The position numbers were made by a program, and so were the translations under genes. From Xenopus tropicalis (lineage: Eukaryota > Chordata > Amphibia > Anura > Pipidae), in NCBI RefSeq assembly GCF_000004195.4, contig NC_030678.2, positions 95,376,904 through 95,440,903 of the forward strand: 64,000 nt of DNA, given 5' to 3'. Positions 57,330-64,000 of this stretch are shown one piece after another. Every line of letters starts with the position of its first letter. The first letter of the stretch is position 1. The notes under the pieces were generated by a model. That model searched no databases and was not told the DNA's origin. It saw only the letters and a list, made by a program, of their open reading frames with translations.

Positions 57330-59060
57330 CTGTGCTTTTCTGCCTGGTTGAGAGAAGCGGATCCACTTCCATATGCCGCTCTGTGTGTTTTCTTGTGCAG
57401 TTTAAAAATAGAAATTAATTAAAAATTTTAAAACTAAGTGGTAAAGTTAAAAAAAAATGGGCACCTTTCCTTTTTAATACTTAACAGTGAATTAAGACTG
57501 TAGTATCTAATACAAAAATAGTGGCAATTTCATTCTGCAATTTATTTTAATGCACTGTGTTACAAATTCAATAATTGTTGTAATTTGCATTGCATAGTTA
57601 GCTGAGTATGCTGACTGTGCAGCTGGTGGATTTGGAGGTGAGCTGGTTGTTGATAAGTAAATTCCATACTTGACCCTTTGTGCCCCTGCAATAATAATAG
57701 TGCATATTCCACCATATGTAAATCTGAATCTATAAATCCTTGGCACATTCCATATATAAATCTCAGTTACTTATGCAGGGGCCTAAAGCCAGAGTCCTGT
57801 AACTTTATTTGCATCCAGACACCATTTTTACTGCAAGCATTCCTCAGATTTCTACCTGTGACCTCAGGCGACATGGAATGAGATTACTTTCTACGATATC
57901 TTATGATCATATGACAAAAATGGATCAATGGCAATTTCAGAAATCCAACAAAGAAATGATCACTGGCAACAAGTCATCTCCATCACTAATGTCATTGTTT
58001 GTGTCACCATTAACCCTCATTTGAGCTAAACTTGAATGACTTTAACATTTTAAAATTACAGAAACCAGCCCACAAAAACTCAAGGTCACCCCTACATAAT
58101 CTGGGGCTACTTCTTTTTGGTCCCTTTTCATTGCATATTTAAGGAAGGTGATCCTTCCTTTATGTCTGCTAATTTTTGTCAGGAGTAAATTATTCTAAAC
58201 TGCCTAACCTGTCTGAAATATATATTTTCTCTGTTAAATTTATGGTCCTTCTGTATTTCTCTTTATCTCCTAGATGTATATTTGTGTGCTGAAGACCAAA
58301 ACTAGTTTGTGTACTCTAGACAGGAACCTTATTTGTGCATTATAGAAGGGTAGAAGAACCTTGCCTGTGCATTACAGACTTACATTTTCATGACCTGAGT
58401 GCCACTTTCAAATAAATGTGTTCTAAAAAAAAACTCACCTAAATGATTCTATTAAAAGAATAAACCATTATGGGGTGATTTTACTCTCACAGCATTTGTA
58501 CTGAATTTCTTTAGATGCACATGTTCTACATGTTACCATGATATAATCTCTATGGATTCTATATTTATTTAGTAAATACCAAGTCCTTAACAAAAACATT
58601 TACATGATTATAATGTAATGTTTTTTTATTGAAATATAAATAAAATTGCTCTAGGGATCCCTTCCCTTTTTGGCACAGGTAATTACTTACTCTTTGATTG
58701 GCTGCAAATGAATTTCACATTCAGCACAAGCTGATTAGTACCATAGTCATGGCTATTAGTTGGTTTTATAGTTTAAAGCCAATCAAAAAGGCAATTCTAT
58801 TCAGTAAAAATTATACCATGTGTTTGGCTCCTGTGGGGTTAAGTTCGGATTTGTATAATCCGGTGCTAGAAACAATTACATTTTCATGTTTTAATAGGAA
58901 CAGGCTTTGAGATTTTGTTACTCATTATATATGTTTCTATATTGTTTTTATTCAGGGTAAAATGAGGATTGAAATAGTGAAGGGACCTGCTGTTTTGCAC
59001 AAACTTTTGGCAAATTTACTGCAACGTGTAAATACTGTGACATGCTGTTTGGTTGTTCCT
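57330..59060. other. No gene recognised
   Basis: AT-rich sequence. Overlapping frames on both strands at 57507-57881 are not credible as genes. Confidence 0.4.
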
Positions 59061-59063
59061 CAC

Positions 59064-59480
59064 ACAGGCAGGCAGCCTTCCTACCCTGTGCCCTGCTCTG
59101 AGAGACCTTTCTCTGGGTGACTCCTCACTTTGGTATTCAACAATTCACTGGGTGACTCCTTACTTGGTTACAGCTCCCTCTGCTCCTTGCAGTGTCAGAT
59201 GGCACCCCCAGCCCCTCTGGGAGTTCTAACACAGGCAGGCAGTCTTCCTACCCTGTGCCCAGCTCTGAGAGTAAACCAACCTTCTCCGGGTCTCCCAACC
59301 TTTGCAGTTTAATCCCGCAGCCTTTTCATTTGCTGCTCACCTGCAGCCTAATCAGGCAGTTACCTACAGCTGGCCAATTGAAAACACTAAATGGAGTACA
59401 GAATGAAGGGCCTATCCTACTCACCCCCCATTTACTCCTTTCTCATTTATCCGGCTTTTCTAAGCTGCTAACATGAAGTC
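59064..59480 (-). repeat. LTR-like repeat related to 12540-13066, with internal duplication
   Basis: CACACAGGCAGGCAGCCTTCCTACC-type sequence with CTGTGCCCTGCTCTGAGAG occurs at about 59064-59104 and again at about 59229-59271; between them are CTCCCTCTGCTCCTTGCAG and CCCCAGCCCCTCTGGGAGTT. These are the complement of the block at 12690-12790. No coding region belongs to it. Confidence 0.45.
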
Positions 59481-59484
59481 AGCA

Positions 59485-61330
59485 TTAGCTGCTGCAAAAC
59501 CAGGCATCTTTCCTGGAACTAATTGTATCCTACCTTTAACACTGGTTTAAAATAGACCAAACAGTGTTCTTATTCCTTGCATCTCTCACAATACGAATAC
59601 AATTATTACAAGCAACATTGTTGAAAACAGTTAAATAGTTATTATTGCTGTAAAAGCTATATAAATAATACGGATTAACATTATGAAGCACTCACTGTTA
59701 GGAATGCTTTGTCATAAATATTCTTGGTGATGTTGGATTTCTTGCTGTTATATTATGAAAGCCAGTAGGTGAGTGGGTTGTTTCCTTGTACAGATTCCAA
59801 GCAATACCATGTGTCATACTAATAAGTCTGTTAAGAGCAGGAAACCTAGGTTTGCCATAACAGAAAAAAATGCTTAGTATCCAATTCTTTGATGCTTGGA
59901 TGTCTGTACCAGGCCATCTGGAATAAAGATGACCATACATGCACAGATTTGTAATACAAATTAGTCCATTTCTGACCAAATCAGCATGCATGTGATCCCA
60001 GACAGCTAATGACAAGTCTTTAGTGTGATTGCACCAAAGCTTATTGGCCAAGAAAGAAAACAAAACTGACTGATGATATAACTAGTGTGTGTGGGTTCAC
60101 TGGAACTGCACGGACTTACACTTCTGCTGACTGAACCAACAGATTGTCCAACTTCCTGATGTTTGACAAATCATCAAGGGTATGCAGATCATTAAAGTCT
60201 GTGTGGAAAAGTACAATTATTCATATAATTACACCTTTCCCCCCACCTTTTTTCCTGTTTGTTTCCAGGTGTTCGTAAAGTCAACAAAAAGTCCAGTCAT
60301 TGGTCCATCAGGTCATAGGGAGAATATGGGACCAGGAACAGTAGTCTATGCTGTGGGTGTAGTACAACAACAGCATTTTCTCGAAGTCTAACAATCAACA
60401 ACAACTAGATAATTAGATAACATACCTATAGGTGCTGGGACCCACTGTGGATACGTAGTATGTTATGGGACTATTTCTGCCAGGCAGACAACTTGAGTAC
60501 ACTGTCATATCCAGTACATTATACTGTAATAGAAAGAGGTAATGTCATTACTATCATATCACACAACGGCAACAGTGCACCCTGAAACCCAAAACTATAC
60601 AATTAAAGGCAGCTCCAAGTACATTATACTGTGAGAGAATCTGGAACTCGAAGTGCACTATACAGTGAAAAGCAATTGTTACTGGCACATCACATACATA
60701 GAAATAAATGGCTACTAGAACCACAAGCACATTATCTACTATGATAGATAAAAAATGGAAGGGGGGGAGGGTAAACTCAACAAAGTTAGTAGGAGCCAGG
60801 GTGCACATGCCTCAGGCTGTCAGCTTGGTGGAGGTTATAGACACTAATCTTCAAAATATAGGCTGGCACAAGAACTGGGCCATCACAAGAGAACTGATGC
60901 AGTTAAAAGGTAGATTTATGACATTTTAACATTACGCATTTTGTGTCACAGTATTTAAACATAAAGCAACAATCATAACAAAATACTAAACAGCCAATCA
61001 AAAGAGGTGTTTACAAATTTGTTATAGTATACAGAGTTGTATTAAAGTACACAATTTCCTTGATTTGAGACATTCTCTTAAAGCAGTTATAATAAGATAA
61101 TTATGTTTATTGCAATTATTTATACAAAACAGAAAACTTTATATTCTAAGTTCATTCCTATACATTGCCTATAGGTTGAACAAGGCACTTATAGGAATGA
61201 ACTTATATAATATAACATACCTCCTCTTTTAACAGCGCAGCCCTGGATTCTTACTGAAAGATCCTTAATTTACCTTTGATCTCCTGCACTAGATGCTTAA
61301 AAAGATACAAACTATTAAAAAGTAGATCTA
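59485..61330. other. No gene; one 16-bp inverted repeat
   Basis: TAAGTTCATTCCTATA at 61148-61163 and its complement at 61190-61205. The frames at 59698-60063 (minus) and 60554-60808 (minus) have no recognisable motifs. Confidence 0.45.
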
Positions 61331-61333
61331 GTA

Positions 61334-61602
61334 TACAGATGTTAGAACAGCATTGTATGCTGCCAAGCGAATGGCTCAACATAGGAGTTGCCCTCTACAG
61401 GCCAGGCTGTATTTCTTCACCTAAAAGACAAGGGACACTACTTTGAAAATAGCAACGTCCAAATTTTGGACAAAGAAGACCGCTGGTTTGAAAGAGGTGT
61501 AAAAGAGGCCCTTCATGTTAAAGTGGAGAAACCATCCCTAAACAGAGGCGGGGCCTTCAACACCATCTGTCTGCTACATACAATGCTGTTCTAACATCTG
61601 TA
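61334..61602 (+). pseudogene. Penelope-like retroelement fragment (GIY-YIG endonuclease C-terminus)
   Basis: A plus-strand frame at 61388-61594 gives AVFLHLKDKGHYFENSNVQI, then DKEDRWFERGVKEALHVKVE and KPSLNRGGAF, the C-terminal end of the GIY-YIG endonuclease domain of Penelope-like elements (family recognised from its recurring WFERGVKEA and SLNRGG phrases). Upstream, KRMAQHRS is in another frame, so there is at least one frameshift. The reverse transcriptase and the N-terminal endonuclease motif are missing. The fragment is bounded by a perfect 26-bp inverted repeat (61334-61359 and 61577-61602), a layout in keeping with the inverted 5' fragments often seen on Penelope-type insertions. Confidence 0.8.
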
Positions 61603-61783
61603 CCCCGGCAGTTTCAGAACTCTTCACACATCCATTCATAGTTACATAGTTACATAGTTACATAGGGTTGAAAAAAGACCAGTGTCCATCAAGTTCAACC
61701 CATCCAAGTAAACCCAGCACACTTAACCCACACCTACCAATCTATACACTCACATACATACACTATATATACAACCACTAGTA

Positions 61784-63547
61784 CTAACTGTAGATATTAG
61801 TATCACAATAGCCTTGGATATTCTGATTGATCAAGAACTCATCCAGGCCCCTCTTAAAGGCATTAACAGAATCTGCCATTACCACATCACTAGGAAGGGC
61901 ATTCCATAACCTCACTGCCCTCACCGTGAAAAACCACCTACGCTGCTTCAAATGGAAGCTCCTTTCCTCTAATCTAAAGGGGTGACCTCTGGTGCGCTGA
62001 TTGTTTTTATGGGAAAAAAGAACATCCCCCAACTGCCTATAATCCCCTCTAATGTACTTGTACAGAGTAATCATGTCCCCTCGCAAGCGCCTCTTTTCCA
62101 GAGAAAACAACCCCAACCTTGACAGTCTCACCTCATAGTTTAAATCTTCCATCCCCTTTACCAGTTTAGTTGCACATCTCTGCACTTTCTCCAGCTCATT
62201 AATATCCTTCTTAAGGACTGGAGCCCAAAACTGCACTGCATACTCAAGGTGAGGCCTTACCAGGGACCTATAAAGGGGCAAAATTATGTTCTCATCCCTT
62301 GAGTCAATGCCCTTTTTTATACAAGACAGCACTTTATTTGCTTTAGTAGCCACAGAATGACACTGCCTGGCATTAGACAACTTGTTATCAACAAAAACCC
62401 CTAGATCCTTCTCCATTAAGGAAACCCCCAACACACTACCATTCAGTAGATAGTTTGCGTTTATATTATTTCTACCAAAGTGCATAACTTTGCACTTATC
62501 AACATTGAACCTCATTTTCCAGTTTGCTGCCCAGTTATCTAATTTTGTCAAATCGCTCTGCAAAGCGGCAGCATCCTGCATGGAACTTATAGTTTTGCAC
62601 AATTTAGTGTCATCAGCAAAAATAGAAACAGTACTCTCTATGCCCACCTCCAGGTCATTAATAAACAAGTTAAAAAGCAAAGGCCCAAGGACTGACCCCT
62701 GCGGTACTCCACTAACCACACTGGTCCAATTAGAAAATGTTCCATTTACAACCACTCTTTGTACTCTATCCTTCAGCCAGTTCTCTATCCAATTACAAAT
62801 ATTATGTTCTAGGCCAATATTCCTTAATTTGATCATTAACCTTCTGTGAGGTACTGTATCAAACGCTTTAGCAAAGTCCAAGTAGATGACATCAACTGCC
62901 ATTCCAGCATCAAGGTTCCTGCTCACCTCCTCATAAAAGGCGACTAAATTAGTCTGGCAAGATCTGTTACGCATAAAACCATGCTGGCACAAACTAATAG
63001 TATTGTGAACTGCAACGTATTCAAGTACCCTATCCCTTATTACCCCTTCCAAAAGTTTTCCTACTACTGATGTCAGACTAACAGGCCTATAGTTTTCAGG
63101 CTGAGAACGGGATCCCTTTTTAAATAACGGCACCACATTAGCAATCCGCCAGTCTCTTGGCACCATGCCAGACCTCAATGAATCCTGAAAAATTAAGTGA
63201 AGAGGTTTGGCAATCACAGCACTCAGCTCATTTAATACCCTGGGATGAATCCCATCCGGCCCTGGACCTTTGTTTACCTTTACATGTTCAAGTCTCTTTT
63301 GAATTTCCTCCCGAGTGACCCATGCGCCAATAGCTAAATTACTAGAACTGGGCATATTACAAGGGAAGCCTTCATTATCTGGCTCCTCAGATGTATAGAC
63401 AGATGAAAAATAAGAGTTCAAAATTTCAGCTTTTTCCCCATTCTCATCAACCAACTTACCCCCCCGTGATAATAAAGTTCCCACCCCTTCTTGCTTCATT
63501 GACATAATTAAAAAATAATTTAGAATTCTTTTTACTCCTAGCAGCAA
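61784..63547 (-). CDS. CR1-like reverse transcriptase, C-terminal part of ORF2
   Basis: An RNA-directed DNA polymerase that would copy the LINE RNA at a nicked chromosomal site. In the open frame (587 codons), KGPGPDGIHP lies at 93-102, YRPVSLTS at 153-160, LDFAKAFDTVPH at 223-234 (first catalytic Asp), GVPQGSVLGPLLFNLF at 280-295 and FADDTKL at 310-316 (catalytic Asp pair). The thumb and C-terminal region follows, with VRPHLEYAVQFWAP and SLEKRRLRGDMITLY, close to chicken CR1 in my memory. The first about 22 codons are out of the natural frame: a single-base slip in a G run near 63481-63490 separates this from 63456-63983. All catalytic residues are intact, so the copy is young. The first Met is not a true start. 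Confidence 0.93.
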   Translation of the reverse strand: MLLGVKRILNYFLIMSMKQEGVGTLLSRGGKLVDENGEKAEILNSYFSSVYTSEEPDNEGFPCNMPSSSNLAIGAWVTREEIQKRLEHVKVNKGPGPDGIHPRVLNELSAVIAKPLHLIFQDSLRSGMVPRDWRIANVVPLFKKGSRSQPENYRPVSLTSVVGKLLEGVIRDRVLEYVAVHNTISLCQHGFMRNRSCQTNLVAFYEEVSRNLDAGMAVDVIYLDFAKAFDTVPHRRLMIKLRNIGLEHNICNWIENWLKDRVQRVVVNGTFSNWTSVVSGVPQGSVLGPLLFNLFINDLEVGIESTVSIFADDTKLCKTISSMQDAAALQSDLTKLDNWAANWKMRFNVDKCKVMHFGRNNINANYLLNGSVLGVSLMEKDLGVFVDNKLSNARQCHSVATKANKVLSCIKKGIDSRDENIILPLYRSLVRPHLEYAVQFWAPVLKKDINELEKVQRCATKLVKGMEDLNYEVRLSRLGLFSLEKRRLRGDMITLYKYIRGDYRQLGDVLFSHKNNQRTRGHPFRLEERSFHLKQRRWFFTVRAVRLWNALPSDVVMADSVNAFKRGLDEFLINQNIQGYCDTNIYS

Positions 63548-63983
63548 TATCCCTTTCCATTTCTATTTTAGCTTGCTTGATAGCTTTTTTGCATGCTTTA
63601 TTTGCTTCCTTGTACCTGATGAAAGTTTCTGCTGTCCCAGCTAACTTGAATGCCCTAAAAGCACGTTTTTTCTTACCAACCTCGACAATAACACTTTTAT
63701 TCAGCCATAAAGGTTTTGCTTTGCGATGCCTCTCCTTGCTTACAAGGGGGATATACTGTTGTGTATACCTACAAAGCAATGTTTTAAAGATGTTCCATTT
63801 TCCTTCTGTGTCTAACCCCATGAAAAGCCTTTCCCAGTTGACACATTGCAGAGATGCCCTTATACTGGCAAAGTCTGCACGTCTAAAATTGAGCGTATTA
63901 GTTACTCCCTTATAGCGCTGTCTCTGCAGCATTATCTCAAAGGAGACCATGTTGTGATCACTGTTCCCCAAATGCTCACCCAC
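63456..63983 (-). CDS. CR1-like ORF2, end of endonuclease and linker (frame-shifted)
   Basis: The frame starts with GEHLGNSDHNMVSFEI, the last catalytic motif (SDH) of an APE-type endonuclease, then a linker with VNWERLF, KPLWLNKSV and RYKEANKACKKAIKQAK, up to FFNYVNEARRGG where the frame is lost. The continuing frame is 61784-63547. The APE domain nicks target DNA to prime reverse transcription, and its N-terminal part is outside the window. The Met at the start is internal, not a true start. Confidence 0.88.
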   Translation of the reverse strand: MGEHLGNSDHNMVSFEIMLQRQRYKGVTNTLNFRRADFASIRASLQCVNWERLFMGLDTEGKWNIFKTLLCRYTQQYIPLVSKERHRKAKPLWLNKSVIVEVGKKKRAFRAFKLAGTAETFIRYKEANKACKKAIKQAKIEMERDIAARSKKNSKLFFNYVNEARRGGNFIITGG

Positions 63984-64000
63984 ACAAATGTTAGAGATGA

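Larger units (their letters stand above)
61637..64000 (-). mobile_element. CR1-like LINE, 3' complete, 5' beyond window
   Basis: The 3' end (at low coordinates) carries tandem 8-bp units, CTATGTAA on the element's sense strand (plus-strand CATAGTTACATAGTTACATA), as in CR1-type tails. The 3' UTR follows with the GGGTTGAACTTGATGGAC phrase found also at 11517 and 7813. Coding parts are the next two entries. The element leaves the window on the right within its endonuclease region. Confidence 0.9.

Overview
The window reads as nuclear DNA of a frog, most likely Xenopus. It is AT-rich and non-coding with no prokaryotic gene organisation. It carries repeat families I associate with pipid frogs: TTAA-flanked elements beginning AAAGG, TA-flanked ACAGGTATGGGA palindromes, GGTGGCCATACA palindromes, long palindromes ending in GATTCACTAAAG or GATTTACTAATCC, a tRNA-derived SINE, CR1-like, L1-like and Penelope-like retroelements, and Tc1/mariner transposons. 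The genus call rests on recognising these families, and X. tropicalis cannot be separated from X. laevis here. Almost every long open frame belongs to a transposon.

Layout. 1-420 is a decayed Tc1-like element. 4556-6188 is a Tc1/mariner element with an open 340-residue DD34E transposase on the minus strand. 6880-9210 holds a TTAA element, a SINE, a TA-MITE split by a CR1 tail, and a MITE split by a copied segment. 11.5-13.3 kb has CR1 and MITE fragments, an LTR-like repeat and a hairpin in a TA run. 14486-16560 is an L1-like ORF2 remnant (minus) split by two palindromic MITEs. 19.75-22.42 kb is a tandem array of about 15 units of 120-160 bp, bounded by inverted ends. 24.9 kb and 32.8 kb carry TA-MITEs. 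27430-28923 is a very large, about 99% identical inverted repeat. 30171-30500 is a hAT-type MITE with a precise 8-bp duplication. 35.6-36.2 kb is the only CpG-rich, GC-box-rich stretch that looks like a host promoter with a first coding exon (minus), followed by a G-rich minisatellite. 37.6-38.3 kb has CpG-rich MITEs, and 38756 a SPIN-like hAT end. 39482-42724 is a broken Tc1 element with a second, intact Tc1 element inserted in its transposase gene. 43.4-57.3 kb is a dense MITE field, including a CR1 copy split by three different MITEs. 61334-61602 is a Penelope-like GIY-YIG fragment, and 61637 to the right edge is a CR1-like LINE (minus) with nearly complete reverse transcriptase and one frameshift.

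The parts do not form a pathway. What they give is a record of insertions whose order can be read from nesting. Precise target duplications identify the machinery: TA for Tc1/mariner, TAA/TTA for PIF/Harbinger-like, other 3-bp duplications for the two GATTYACTAA families, TTAA for the AAAGG family, and 8 bp for hAT. The least explained structures are the 1.5-kb inverted repeat, the tandem array with inverted ends, and the unassigned exon candidate at 35.7-35.9 kb.
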